Of a stretch of DNA of 57,109 nt, positions 32,201 through 42,837 are shown in pieces. The stretch's first letter is position 1; every line of letters begins with the position of its first letter. The stretch comes from Perkinsus olseni. Lineage: Eukaryota > Perkinsozoa > Perkinsida > Perkinsidae. The notes under the pieces are model-generated. The model was given only the letters and a program-made list of their open reading frames with translations, was not told the origin of the DNA and did not search any database. The translations under genes and the position numbers were made by a program. The stretch is taken from positions 1 through 57,109 of the forward strand of contig JABANP010000336.1 of assembly GCA_013115135.1 (NCBI GenBank). The letters are read 5' to 3'.

Positions 32201-32935
32201 GTTATGAGCATGTTCGCCGACGCGTCAAGCATTGCTCGTTAGCGAGTCAAGTTCCCAAGCATTCGTGATTTCCAAAGAAAACCAAATTGGATAAACTTCG
32301 ATATCCCTGCTCGTTTCCCGTTGGATACCCTTGTCCGTTGCAGGTGCGAGCGATGATGTTATCAAGAAGTTGGCAGCCTGCTACTGGTTCTCCGTCGAGT
32401 TTGGTTTGCTTATTGACTTCAAAGGCGCCGTCAAAGTGTGTGATACAATCGATGCTTCTCACGTTATTTGGTGCGGTGCAGGCCTACGGTGCTGGGGTAC
32501 TGTCGTCGTATGGTGAGCTACTACACGCTACTTCCCCGACTAACCCCGATATATCGATAAAACCGTGGGATCCTGAGGAGGCGGCCCATCAAGTGATGTT
32601 AGTTGGTATTCGGCAACTCGGTGGACATGTCCTCTCAGGAGTACCCCATCACCACGATGCAGCCTGTCTACTTCGCAGCGAAGAGCATGGAGGATGCCAA
32701 GATACAGATGAAAGCGTGGGGCCGGGGACTACTCGTCGGCATTCAGGATCCCCCAGGGCTTCTCTGCTAGTTCGAGGGTTGCTGAGCGACCGTCGCTGAC
32801 TGAGTTACAGTCGATCCCGTTGCTTTCAGCTACTGTGATAGGGTGAATCGTCCCTTCCACTGTGTTTATGATGCTGAGTCGAAGAGTGTGTTCACGGATG
32901 TTGACGTGTATACAAGGCCTGTTGGGATGAAGTGA
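29278..32935 (+). CDS. Phenylalanine-4-hydroxylase-type aromatic amino acid hydroxylase, 14 exons, 421 aa
   Basis: Exons traced by frame continuity: 29278-29332, 29378-29474, 29531-29650, 29704-29772, 29863-29934, 30260-30341, 30470-30569, 30647-30780, 31071-31144, 31248-31324, 32344-32435, 32482-32592, 32639-32715, 32830-32935. They give 421 codons plus stop. The enzyme hydroxylates an aromatic amino acid (most likely Phe to Tyr) using O2 and a reduced pterin. An N-terminal ACT-like regulatory part ([20 protein letters not shown], about 19-38) precedes [15 protein letters not shown] and the catalytic domain. Iron ligands are His267 and His272 in IHELLGH and Glu312 in YWFSVEFGL, with exactly the spacing of human [28 protein letters not shown] and [13 protein letters not shown] are all present. 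The C-terminus lacks the long tetramerisation helix. Intron 5 holds overlapping palindromes and intron 10 is about 1 kb. Tyrosine or tryptophan hydroxylase activity cannot be excluded. Confidence 0.92.
30134..30197. repeat. Chain of perfect palindromes inside hydroxylase intron 5
   Basis: GATGCCAA-C-TTGGCATC (30134-30150), TTGGTAT-A-ATACCAA (30161-30175) and a 25-nt palindrome with 12-base arms (30173-30197) that shares its left end with the previous one. A further inverted pair ACCTGC/GCAGGT follows at about 30211-30227. All lie within a spliced intron. Confidence 0.9.
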
Positions 32936-34018
32936 GACCTCGTTCTCCGGCTGCTGCAGAGATCATCATTGCTTCCCATGAGGATTACTAGTACAATGTA
33001 AATGTTCTCGATCGCTGGCTTGCATTGAATCAGCCTTCCATCAGCTCACTAGCATTAGCAGGTTCTCCGATGGTCGCTCATCAGGTATAGGCCGGTGGAC
33101 CTCTCATCTCGAGAGCCTCTGTGAAGTGCATTTAGCCAAAGCCATCATCCTCGACAACGACAGCAACGGTATGGCTTTTATACTCTGAGAATGTTGTTAT
33201 TAAGTGTTGAGCTGTTGGAGTATTCTCCGTCGAGCGTCGCTTGTAGTACGCCGGCAGTGTCCCGAGGTTGTAGGTCATGACTTGGAATTGTACTCTCTAT
33301 TATTATCCGTCATTAAGGATGCTTTTCATGTGATTGTTCGAGTTGAGTTCTGGCGACTCAGACATTTCTACGAAGGATATCAGGGGAACGTGAGAGATCT
33401 TGTATCCTTGGGGATGCTCAATAGACCTCAAATTCCTAGAGCGCTCTCAGGATTAAATCTACCATTTGAAGGACAATCCTGGGAGCGCGTTTTTGTACTT
33501 AGAACAGGTCTTTCGGTCACCGGGTGACCGTCACCCGATTCGGTTTCTGCTCATGAAATAGATGCGGCACTGAGAGAAAATATAGAATGCGTGATAAAAC
33601 TAATCTGCAGTACGAAGGCACCGACAACTCTTGCTGCCGCTCGACAGTGGAAAGAGAGAGCTCGTATCGCCAATGGGGCAGCCGGGGAAGAGGAACTCCG
33701 CGGGAGTTACTCCCGCAAGTTGCAGGAGTTCCTCAGGAGGCTGCCGCCGGCAGCCTGCCGGCTGCAACATCACGGTTGACTCGGAACCGGGCTTCGAGGG
33801 AAGGCGGCTCCGGCAATCTCCGACGGAAACGATCGACTCGGTCGATCCCAGGCTTGCTGTCCGAGCGGTGTTTCGTAGAAACTCCTTCTTGAACTGCATC
33901 GTCCTGAAAATCCTTCTCACCTGCAGCCTGCAGGCCTTCCTCTCCGAACTAATGATCTCGTAGCGCGCTGACATGTCTCGGCATTGGTAGTTTTGATCCG
34001 AGCAGGTTCTTGGCGTCC
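32936..34018. other. Intergenic region downstream of the hydroxylase
   Basis: No gene recognised. It contains palindromes at about 33509-33523 (GGTCACC-G-GGTGACC), 33746-33762 (GCCGGCAG-C-CTGCCGGC) and about 33917-33931 (CCTGCAG-C-CTGCAGG). From about 33940 the sequence is homologous to the 5' flank of the intact hydroxylase. Confidence 0.55.
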
Positions 34019-34569
34019 ATGGCGTTAAGGAGAGGAGAGGAGCACAAGAAGGTGTTGACGACCCCAGCGGAAAGGTATAGCGAAAGGTTCCTTCCTAGCG
34101 GAGCGGAGTTCTTTCTCAGGGGTCGCATTCACCCTTTATGATAGCTCGAGGTCCTTGATCGAGGCATTTAATATATCCGGTCGAAGAGGGATTAATTTAT
34201 CTCACGTCAGCAAGAGATGAAATTTTTTGAGGATGGAGTGGTATGAATTTGCGATATGCCCTATCAAGAATGTCATGATCAAGAGTGTAAAAATCACGAC
34301 ATCGACGTATTGATTCAACACATCAGTGTCGTGATTTCACTTGATGTTCGAATTTCGAAACTCGTTGATCCGAGTGAGTGGATTTAACTCGACACTTTAT
34401 TGGCTGGACACTCATCCGTGTCAGCATCCGGGTCCGCTGGGAGCGCTAGGCCGAGCTCTCGTCCACCGTCATTACAGCCGTTCGGTTTCCTAGCTGTTAC
34501 GGGAATATGCCATATTTAATATGGAGATCCACGCGACCTATGAGTAAGACTTGATTGAGATTCTCAATT

Positions 34570-34592
34570 CATACTATGCTCAGCATAGTATG
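34570..34592. repeat. Perfect 23-nt palindrome
   Basis: CATACTATGCT-C-AGCATAGTATG, eleven-base arms around one C, within the decayed hydroxylase copy. Confidence 0.92.
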
Positions 34593-35463
34593 CTTACTGA
34601 TCATTGCTTGCATACGGACGAAACTGATCTGGGTAACCTCCCGTACTCTTCAGTGCGAAGAGACATCGCTAACGTGTCCGACTGCGAGACTTCCTCCAAG
34701 GAAGACTCGTCATCGGATTCGGATCGGTCGCTTGTTTGAGGCGTCTCACACTCCTCGCTCGGTGAGGATAAGGGCCAGAGCCTCTCGTCCTCAGTGTGTG
34801 CTCTCATCAAGAGAATACCCTGGTAGGGCCCGACAATACACATAGTTGTCTGACGTAGACTGCGACTGATTTCGAGACTCGAAGTTCGAGATTTCAAGAT
34901 TCTGGTCGTCACATCACAGCTGGTCTCAAATGGCACGGTGATGACGATGGGAATTTATTTACGATTATCGTGACACGATAACTCAGGAGACAGTGTCTTC
35001 GAGACACCGAGCAGATTTCCCATGGAAGGCATCTTTAATCCATTCGAAGGATGGACTCCCTGGTGCTTCTACCCCTACCTAACGATGATCCCTGCCCTCT
35101 TCCCAGTGGGGAGAGTGGGAGGCACCCACCGAATCGACCAGAGCTTACGGCTTCGGTATCTATCACTCCGTGCATATTCTTATCTTACGCAGTGTTATCG
35201 TCGAGGACCATTGTACCGTTATGTTCTGTGACGCAAGTCTTGCATCGCGAAAAGTGCGGCACGAGAGATTCTGTGGCTGTATTGATACCCCTCGCTGCAA
35301 CAACTGGACACCTTCGCTTTTCTTGGAAGCTGAAGTATGTGAGGAGAGTCCGCTATATGGTATGATGCCATTGGTATACAGTTCGAGTAACTCGAACGCC
35401 AGCCGGTTGACTCTCCTGTTTGCTACTGAACGAGCCTGGATAGTAAAGCCATTTGGCGGAATG

Positions 35464-35484
35464 TAGCTGGTCACTGACCAGCTA
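35464..35484. repeat. Perfect 21-nt palindrome
   Basis: TAGCTGGTCA-C-TGACCAGCTA, followed about 25 bases later by a second, CTGACCA-G-TGGTCAG, that reuses the TGACCA word. Confidence 0.92.
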
Positions 35485-38093
35485 TATTGGTAAACACCAG
35501 CTACACCGCTGACCAGTGGTCAGCGACCATTGGCAAATCTACCGTCGTTGCCCTGCTGGTACTTTAACCCCTGCTTCGGAGTTGTGTTATCAGAGCGTTC
35601 GGGGAGTGCATGCGTGAGTATTGAAAATCTGATATTCTCAGTAGTGCTGTACAGTGTACAGGCTACTGATTTTTGGCTTCATCTCCCGACTCGTAAGTCA
35701 CGAGTCGATGTACTCCATGGATAGCTTTTGTTGATCTCAGATGTGAGCAATGATGATATCAAAAAGTTAACAGCATGCTACTGGTTTTCCGTCGAGTTTG
35801 GTTCGCGTATTGACTGCAAAGGCGCCGTCGAAGTATGTAATACACCCGCAATTTGTTACCTCACTTTTTGCATTGCAGGCATACGGTGATGGGGATATTG
35901 TCGTCGTATGGCAGCTCATCACCTTGATGCCATCGAGTTATGTCAGTTATTTTTGGGCAACTGGGCGGGGATTCCCTCCTAGGAGCATCCCATCAGCACG
36001 ATGGTGTCAGTCTACGTCGGAGCGAAGAGCATTGAGAGTGCCGAAATACAACTGAAAGCGTAGGGTCGGGACGACTCTTCATCATTTAGGACACCTGCTA
36101 GTTCGGCTCGAACTCGAGCGAAGCTCGAACTGTTCGAGGTTCGCTCACTGATTTTCGGTCCATCCTGCTGCTTCTCTGCTCCAGGAATTGAATTCCTGGG
36201 TTTATCGTCGCTTTCCATGACGACCACTGGTAGAATAAAGGGACTATTTCTCATCTCATTTCGATGTTGAATTTCTCGTTAGGAGAAATCTCGTGTACTA
36301 ATCAGTGTTTGATGCCGACTTTTCAAGGGCACGTAGAGGGGTGTTACAAAAATAGGTATGCCGAGTTTCTCTCAGAGAAAAATTCACAGGATGATTGATG
36401 GTCGTTGATGCAATGCATCTATGCCATAGATTTCTTAGTTCTGAGTGGAAGAGCAAAATTATTGTCGCCCGACTTCGAATCCCAAGTTCAACTTGGCAAG
36501 TTGAGATTTCCAACAGACTGTTGGAACTGTTGGCAACATGGAACTGTTGTTGGTGATTCGAAAGTTAGGCAACGATTATATGCTCGATTCTACCTCTTAT
36601 ATTCTCTGTTAAGCGGAGAATATTAGAGGTAGAAGTTCAGATTCTAATTCAGAATCTGTTTTCGGCACCCAAATTTTCGCTCACCGAAAGATTGTGACAA
36701 GATGGCCGAGTTAACTACGTAGAGGTAAAAATCTGAATCATCCCTTGGCATCCGCATACCGCCCCGGGTGAGCCGGTGGCGCTCGCCCAGACAGTGGCGG
36801 GCCGCCATGGGCTCGGCTGGCCTTTGCAGAGATTGTCCAGCAATTGCTGCCAGCAACAAAACCGACCGCTTGGGCGGGCGGGGGGTCACTGATAACTGCC
36901 ACATACCACACCTTCGCACTCGCGACACCGGCCGTTTGACCTGTTCACCCAATGAATTGACCTCGCTCAATAACCGTATAGTATACGAGGTACGAGACCC
37001 GTGAAGGTTCTGGTTCCTCGTTAGTAAGGCGACCATACAATTAGTAGAACCAAACTTGGATTGCCCGAGTATCACAAAAACTTGGCAACTTAATCTCCTG
37101 AGAAACATGTTAAATCGCGTATCACCAGCCGTGCTGATACTTCCACTTCTACTTGTTCATCACGACATCCACTTCTTTTTGCGCTCTGACACTGACGACG
37201 TTGATTCATGGCACGTGACAACTGCCGAACTTTGGCAGCCTAAGCCTTTACAGCACAGGACTTGCGCAGTACGAGCCGCATGCTCAGCACGTCGTACTGC
37301 GACGACAGTTGCAAGCTGCTGCAGCTTAGCTGCAGCTTCCGTCGTGATACGGTTTTCTCGGTAGAGTAGATGTGTTGGGGATTTTGCATGCTGGTGGCCT
37401 AGTGCCACTTTTTGGGGATTTTCTGAAGGCGCACGCCTCAGTAAGGCGTGCGCCCTGTATCTGTAGATCGAATAATACTTGGCGGTTCTCCTACATAACC
37501 CGGTTATAATAACCGCCTGTAAGGCGGCCATGCAGGCGGTTGGAATCGAGACCTTCTGTTATATATACGGCGCGTCCATTGTCAAGATGAGCCGTAGGGC
37601 CGGGTTTTCTCATCTTTCTAATTCAGCGGATGCAAAACGCGTCTCACCGTCCGCGCATCTTCAACGCATATCATGCCGGTTGAACCACTTGAATGCACGT
37701 TATCACGTTGAGCGCTTTTCCTCAACTCTGTCCGCTTTGTTCATGGCACTTCTGGCCCACATGTTCGAAATAGCTCCCGCGAGCCAGCCAATCACTTCTG
37801 AAGGCCCGCACGAAGGGATTCTTCGATCTTAGCTCAGGTTTTAGCCATGGCGTTAGCCCTTAGTGCACTGCACCCGGACGCTTAACGGAGCTCTTCCTCC
37901 GATCGCTCGAGTTTCGATCGATTTCCGACGCAAGATTCGTCGCCTTCCTCACTAGAATCTAGTGACTAGATTAGTGAGGAAGTGACACTATTAAGTATAG
38001 ATTCCCTAGGACTACTAGTCCGAACTAGAACGGGAATTATTGGAGAAGGGCATCACAATTCTCCCTCAAACTCCGACCTTTCTGTCCTGAAAG

Positions 38094-38134
38094 AGTGCTC
38101 ATATTGTGAGTCGGCGACTCACAATATGAGCACT
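38094..38134. repeat. Perfect 41-nt palindrome
   Basis: Twenty-base arms (starting AGTGCTCATATTGTGAGTCG) around one G. Nothing nearby is coding. Confidence 0.95.
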
Positions 38135-38474
38135 TTTTCGACTCAGAGTCGCATAACTCGGTGAACTCTGCACTGTCTACATAACGCAATTGAGCTGAGC
38201 TCCCAGTATGAGCCCCTAGGGTTATTATTCTTGCAGGGTTCAACCCTGAGGGTTGTTAGTCTACTTATAGCCAGATTTACTCAGGCACATGTTCTGAGTG
38301 CTCTGATCAGGAGTTCAAAATAGGTCGAGTCGAATTCCCTTTATGTCTCACGTGTACACGATAGAATGTATAAGGAGTTGATGATATCGAGCATAGGCTC
38401 CTTGAATGCCCTAGATTGGAAGAGATCGGGCGTCGTTGTTCCGGTTCTCCTCCGACTAAGGGAGAAAATTTCTC

Positions 38475-38505
38475 CCGGAAAACTGTATTTAATACAGTTT
38501 TCCGG
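38475..38505. repeat. Perfect 31-nt palindrome
   Basis: CCGGAAAACTGTATT arm, one T, then the inverse arm. It overlaps a second palindrome, GGGAGAAA-A-TTTCTCCC at 38460-38476. Confidence 0.95.
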
Positions 38506-38823
38506 TTTGAACACTCTCAATGCCGCGCGGTTCTCAGCTGCGGCGATAGATATTCGATCTTTGCGTCAATTATCTTCTCCTTGGCCGGTCTTTAGAGCCA
38601 GCTTGGACCGTAAAAAATCGTACGAGCCCCACACTGGCTCCACGTTACTATTACCAAGTCGTTAACTAGCCCAATCTAATTGTATTCTACCATCACTTCC
38701 CCTTCAACGAGATAGCGCAACTCAACTCGATTATATCAACACTCTAGCGGCCTGGCACCGTCACGCTTGTAATGATACGGTGCCACGTTGATATTGGGCA
38801 ATTCAAAATGTGCAAAACGATAA

Positions 38824-40404
38824 TCATTGCAGACGTTGGGCGAGGTCATAAGCATAGGATCGTCTTAGGGAGGACATAACGACCAGTGCGCAGACGGCAG
38901 CGCTTCCGTAAATAATAACCTTATAAAATCGATCGATGTAGGCATCATTGAGATGCCAGAACCTGTGGATAAGAACACCACTCAAAGCCAGGCTTGCAAA
39001 GGAGTAAGCGAGGCAGCAGAACGAGACGATTAAGCCTCGACAACACCAAGGGAGCCTGGTACACCTTGACTCCAGGTGATATCCGAGCAGCAGCAATAAC
39101 GGTGCTTGGCAACCCAGCAAAATGCGCTGTACCAGATCAGGAAGGCAAGTAGCCACGATTACCCAAAGTATGGTAGGCGGTGGCTCCGCCTCGTGACCCG
39201 GCGGGATTATGTCTGTACACTCCTGCCAGCTGCCGCGGAAGATGTGAGCGATGGTTAAGATAAGTCCCCCCAAAATATGTGGAGTATACGGTACGCAAAG
39301 GATCTTCAATGTAGTTCTAGAGAATAACCAATACGGGGCTTGGCTACTCTCCTCGGCGCCCAACCATATGCCCCTGACGACGGCCTCGAAAGATTCCAAC
39401 GAACCGTAAGCTTCCCTTATGAGCCCTTCAAGACGAACCTCATCTTCCGAGTCCGAACACTTCGCATTCATGGTTCTAAAAGTTCTCAGGTTTCGATAAA
39501 AGTTTTCAGTCTCAGCGACGCATGAAGGGATATATCGACCCGCAAACACGCCTGTACCCATCCATACTAAGGCGTAGGGGTTGATGATGTCACCCTGAGG
39601 GTGCCCCAAATAGTTTTCTGATACCTTTGAGATGACGAGAGAGAGCAAGCCCAATAGTGCCATCCACGTACAGAACATCACATGACCAGGATGGATCACG
39701 ATCACATCCCGCTCATCGTGCGTTTGCAGGAAGCAAGCCAATTCATATACACACCACAGACGCTTGAAGTAGTCCGGTGACCAGAGGATAACAAATTTGT
39801 CTGAAATGCGGAGATACTCTGATAGTCTGGATATACCATGCATCCTCTCAACAGGATCCACTTGAGAGATGCAACATTTGTCGAGGAACACCGTGGTACG
39901 GTTGTGCTTGAACAAGCGAGAAGCAAACAGCCCGCTCAGGAATGCTCCAAAACCTAGGGAAACTAGCAGAACGTCCGAGGGGTTGACAGCATCGAGGAGC
40001 CACAAAACGAGGCCCGCCAACGGAAAGGTCGACCACACCATCCATTTGAAGGCGAATGGTAGATAGAATGACATTATCAAGGCCACTTGCTTCCAAAGTC
40101 CACTGGCTGACCAACTATGACTGAGGAAAATATCGAGACGGGACACTGGGAAAGAACTATCCAGTGCATCGGGTTGGCTCCCACAGTCACGGAGGAAGGC
40201 AGTATGCCAGGCAATATTGGACAGAAGGGCCCCTCGGAGCCCAGGGTACGTAGGAGTCCTCTCCTCAAGGAGCACATTATGTATGGGGACTACGCTGCTG
40301 ACCGGGCTTGTTGCCATTTCATGTACAAAGTCACCAATCCTAGGAAGAATATATCCCTGATCGAGTGGCACCTGAAGCCTCCGAAATGAGCCTGAGACTC
40401 TCAT
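38824..40404 (-). CDS. TIR-like domain membrane protein (copy C)
   Basis: A 526-residue minus-strand frame from ATG 40404 (MRVSGSFRRLQVPLDQGY). The Met aligned with the start of copy B is at 40317, and the bases before VPLDQ read CTTCAG, so translation may begin at either place. Domain order is as in copies A and B: LDIFLSHSW, two membrane segments, VFLDKCCISQVDP, VILWSPDYFKRLWCVYELACFLQ with the candidate catalytic Glu, then a membrane-rich C-terminal half ending RSYAYDLAQRLQ. It is closest to copy B, with shared flanks of about 90 bases upstream and 40 downstream. It lies inside the hydroxylase-pseudogene and palindrome-rich block. Function unproven. Confidence 0.78.
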   Translation of the reverse strand: MRVSGSFRRLQVPLDQGYILPRIGDFVHEMATSPVSSVVPIHNVLLEERTPTYPGLRGALLSNIAWHTAFLRDCGSQPDALDSSFPVSRLDIFLSHSWSASGLWKQVALIMSFYLPFAFKWMVWSTFPLAGLVLWLLDAVNPSDVLLVSLGFGAFLSGLFASRLFKHNRTTVFLDKCCISQVDPVERMHGISRLSEYLRISDKFVILWSPDYFKRLWCVYELACFLQTHDERDVIVIHPGHVMFCTWMALLGLLSLVISKVSENYLGHPQGDIINPYALVWMGTGVFAGRYIPSCVAETENFYRNLRTFRTMNAKCSDSEDEVRLEGLIREAYGSLESFEAVVRGIWLGAEESSQAPYWLFSRTTLKILCVPYTPHILGGLILTIAHIFRGSWQECTDIIPPGHEAEPPPTILWVIVATCLPDLVQRILLGCQAPLLLLLGYHLESRCTRLPWCCRGLIVSFCCLAYSFASLALSGVLIHRFWHLNDAYIDRFYKVIIYGSAAVCALVVMSSLRRSYAYDLAQRLQ

Positions 40405-40423
40405 CAATGATGAATCATCATTG
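40405..40423. repeat. Perfect 19-nt palindrome absent from the paralogous flank
   Basis: CAATGATGA-A-TCATCATTG lies immediately upstream of the copy C start codon. The homologous flank of copy B (about 17997-18020) has one arm only, so this palindrome appears to be an insertion. Confidence 0.9.
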
Positions 40424-40845
40424 TATAAGTAGTCTGCAAAGTGCGTCTATGGCGAGTTCCCTGCAGGGACTAGCCGCTAGTTACCAGCGTAAGGCGAAGT
40501 TGTTGTTTCGTCGCTGAGGTTCAAAGAAACGCATTACGCTGAACGCAGAACCGGGAAGATTCAATAGGAACTTTCCCGAGTCCAATCCTCTCCAGCGGAA
40601 ATAGCTGTGCACGCATGAACAAGGAGCGAACTGCTTATGATGAGTAACCGTCGGTTAGAGCGCCTGCACAACAGGCTACAGCATGCTATAGTGTCCCTTA
40701 TATCAATGACAGTTATCACTATAGTTACTACCTCCTTCGCTGCTGCGTAGCATGAATTCCCTGCCCACGTTTGCTCTTTGTGCGCATCTGCTCTCTGTGC
40801 GTCCAATTGTCCCGGCAATCGCGGCAATCATCCGAATATCGCGAT
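40424..40845. other. Flank of TIR copy C
   Basis: The first 40 or so bases match the upstream flank of TIR copy B in inverted orientation. Beyond that I recognise nothing. Confidence 0.4.
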
Positions 40846-41266
40846 CGAGAATATCCTGCGAGGTGAGGACAATACCGAGGGTTAGCGGGAGGGGTTCGAC
40901 ACCCCTAGCCGATGATTTTCTGTCAACCACGGCAGGTGATTGATCCACTGATCCAGTAATTCTCAGTGGCTTGGCCTGTCGAGACGGAACTTTCATCATG
41001 GAAGCACATGGCGAGCTTGTGCGCGCATGCGTCGGGTGAGACGTTTCAAAGACGGACGTTTCAAAGTGTGGATCCGTCGGTGTCGGAGGGATTGTCTTGC
41101 TGGAATCGTGATGGCGATGATGGTAACTTCTTTTCGACGCAGTACATCAGGCATCACTGAGCACCTATGGACGCCCCAGGGGCAGATGTTGTTCGTGAAT
41201 AAGTTGGCGATTGATTTCTCCGTCTCACCGGCTTGGAGTCCAGGACCTGAACTACAAGTAGCATTG

Positions 41267-41392
41267 TAGTAGAGTTCTCCTTATTAACATAGATAGAATA
41301 CCAAAGATATGTCCCCTTCTCTGTTGAAGAAGAATTTTCTCAGAACCTGAGGTTCTGAGGTGCAACCTCAGAATTCTGCTCGGAACTCGGAA
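41267..41392. repeat. Repeat family unit 1, carrying palindromes
   Basis: This unit shares GAGTTCTCC, AAGAATTTTC and ATTCTGCTCGGAACTCGGAA with units at 41855-41979 and 42322-42447. Where those have CTYACTTGAAA, this one has two overlapping palindromes (41339-41359 and 41355-41371). Confidence 0.8.
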
Positions 41393-41854
41393 CACCGCCC
41401 AATATTCAATACAAGAATATCGCGGGATTGGAAGGGGACTCGGCGAAGGAGAGGTAGCTGACGATCATCTCCACCGATGGGGCTATCGTCTGGCGGAAAC
41501 TCGAGCCTCTGAGTCGCGTTCCATGAAAAGTTATTTCGCGTACAAGGTCATGTGGGACAGACAGACGCCAACACTCGCACGTGCAAAAGTTGGTTTCTCG
41601 CTTGTTAGACTCTCATGCGAGAGAAAGAAGGGACAGAAAAAAGATTCACGGGGCTTTCGAGCACGCTGAATCGGATGGTGGAACTTTCGACGACCGAGGA
41701 ACCTGCCCTGATGACGAAATGGGACGAACCCGAAAAAATGTGCATTCCTATACCTTTTTATTTTTCCAGAAAGGTGATAATAATTGCCATGCGTTTATCT
41801 CACCGTGAGATTCTCACGCTAAGAATCGTCCCTTCCATGAAGTTTTTTTTATTA

Positions 41855-42447
41855 CAGAACCGATACCACAACACGCGTAACAGTTCTGAAATTGCAGGAG
41901 CTTGCTGCGTTATGCTGTAGTATTACTGAGTTCCCTTGAAGAATTTTCCTCACTTGAAAATTCTGCTTGAAACTCGGAATTTTTCTTAGCATTGCCATAC
42001 GTTTATCTCGTTGCCCCTCGAGCCTTGCGCAGAGGAACACAACGTGACACGTTGCGCGCCCAGTAAGATAACCAAACGCAGCATCCTGTATTTGCTGCCG
42101 ACCCGGTCCGGGTCGAGTCAGCAGTGTCTCCGAGAGACTCTCTCGTAATACGAGCGTAATACGAGACTCGTATCCTACCTCCACATCCAGGGAGCGGAGG
42201 GCTGGGTTAAGCTCGCTGCGAGCTGCTCGTGGCCGCCATCATGACAGCCATAACTTTTGATGGCTGTACCTATTGCTAGCCCATCGTGAGCCTCATCCCA
42301 CTAGTAAAAAATACTCGATCGCAGAACCGATACCACACCACGCGTAACAGTTCTCAAATTACAGTATCGTGCTGCGTTATACTGTAGCACTATTGAGTTC
42401 TCCAGAAGAATTTTCCTTACTTGAAAATTCTGCTCGGAACTCGGAAT
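41855..42447 (+). repeat. Direct repeat of ~130 nt, units 2 and 3
   Basis: 41855-41979 and 42322-42447 both run from CAGAACCGATACCACA through CACGCGTAACAGTTCT and GCTGCGTTATRCTGTAG to AACTCGGAA, 467 bases apart. The DNA between them differs and includes CGACCCGG-T-CCGGGTCG at 42099-42115. Confidence 0.85.
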
Positions 42448-42837
42448 ATCTCTTATTATTCCCGTGCGTTTACCTCATGATTTCATCCCTCTGTTAGTGA
42501 AATAGTGTGGCGGTTGCGCTGGAATCCAGATGATTACTCCAGCTTCGACAAGGGGACGTCCTGGGAGGAAGGAGGCCAGCCACCTAGCATCTTGGAGGCT
42601 CCAAGATGGTTCGCTCAGGAATTTTCGCGCATGGGAGACAATCGATGCTTCTCACGTTATTTGGTGCGGTGCAGGCCTACGGTGCTGGGGTACTGTCGTC
42701 CTATGGTGAGCTACTACACGCTACTTCCCCGACAAACCCCGATATATCGATAAAACCGTGGGATCCTGAGGAGGCGGCCCATCAAGTGATGTTAGTTGGT
42801 ATTCGGCAACTGGGGGGACATGTCCTCTTAGGAGTAT

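Larger units (their letters stand above)
34019..36063 (+). pseudogene. Decayed partial copy of the aromatic amino acid hydroxylase (copy B)
   Basis: Exon-1-like (from ATG 34019, [17 protein letters not shown]) and exon-2-like (34120-34216, GVAFTLYDSSRSLIEAFNI) segments are well preserved with their introns. The exon 2 donor GT has become AT. Exons 3-10 are absent; in their place is palindrome-rich sequence. Segments like exons 11 (about 35741-35829), 12 (from about 35880, with a one-base shift breaking the [11 protein letters not shown] region) and 13 (from 35983) follow with their splice acceptors. Retained introns show a DNA duplication, not a retrocopy. The loss of the iron-ligand exons means no active enzyme. 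Confidence 0.85.
36064..38823. other. 2.8 kb intergenic region dense in palindromes
   Basis: No gene recognised on either strand. Perfect or near-perfect palindromes occur every 100-150 bases, including 36181-36199, a 17-bp-arm pair with one mismatch near 36591-36628, 37428-37454 (11-bp arms, five-base centre), 38094-38134 (20-bp arms), 38460-38476 and 38475-38505 (15-bp arms), plus many with 6-7-bp arms. The sequences of the arms are unrelated to each other. Confidence 0.8.
40846..42837 (+). pseudogene. Scattered fragments of a third hydroxylase copy (copy C)
   Basis: Fragments in the same order as the intact gene: an exon-5-end/donor-like piece near 40846-40890 (GAATATC then GCGAG|GTGAGGA), an exon-9-like piece near 41112-41190 reading [10 protein letters not shown] then a TGA in place of the following Ser codon, and a 195-base segment at 42641-42837. 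That segment is about 97 per cent identical to 32445-32641 of the intact gene, covering the end of intron 11, exon 12 and intron 12. The high identity of the last piece beside poorly preserved pieces points to repeated or patchy duplication or gene conversion. Confidence 0.8.

Noticed and set aside
32716..32770. Stop codon at 32768-32770 as the end of the hydroxylase
   Set aside because: Splicing 32715 to 32830 yields the expected C-terminal strand region ([14 protein letters not shown]), which is missing otherwise.
38094..38134. Long hairpin read as a bacterial-type terminator
   Set aside because: The window is clearly eukaryotic, with no convergent gene end here and no consistent T-run. 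It belongs to the palindrome class.
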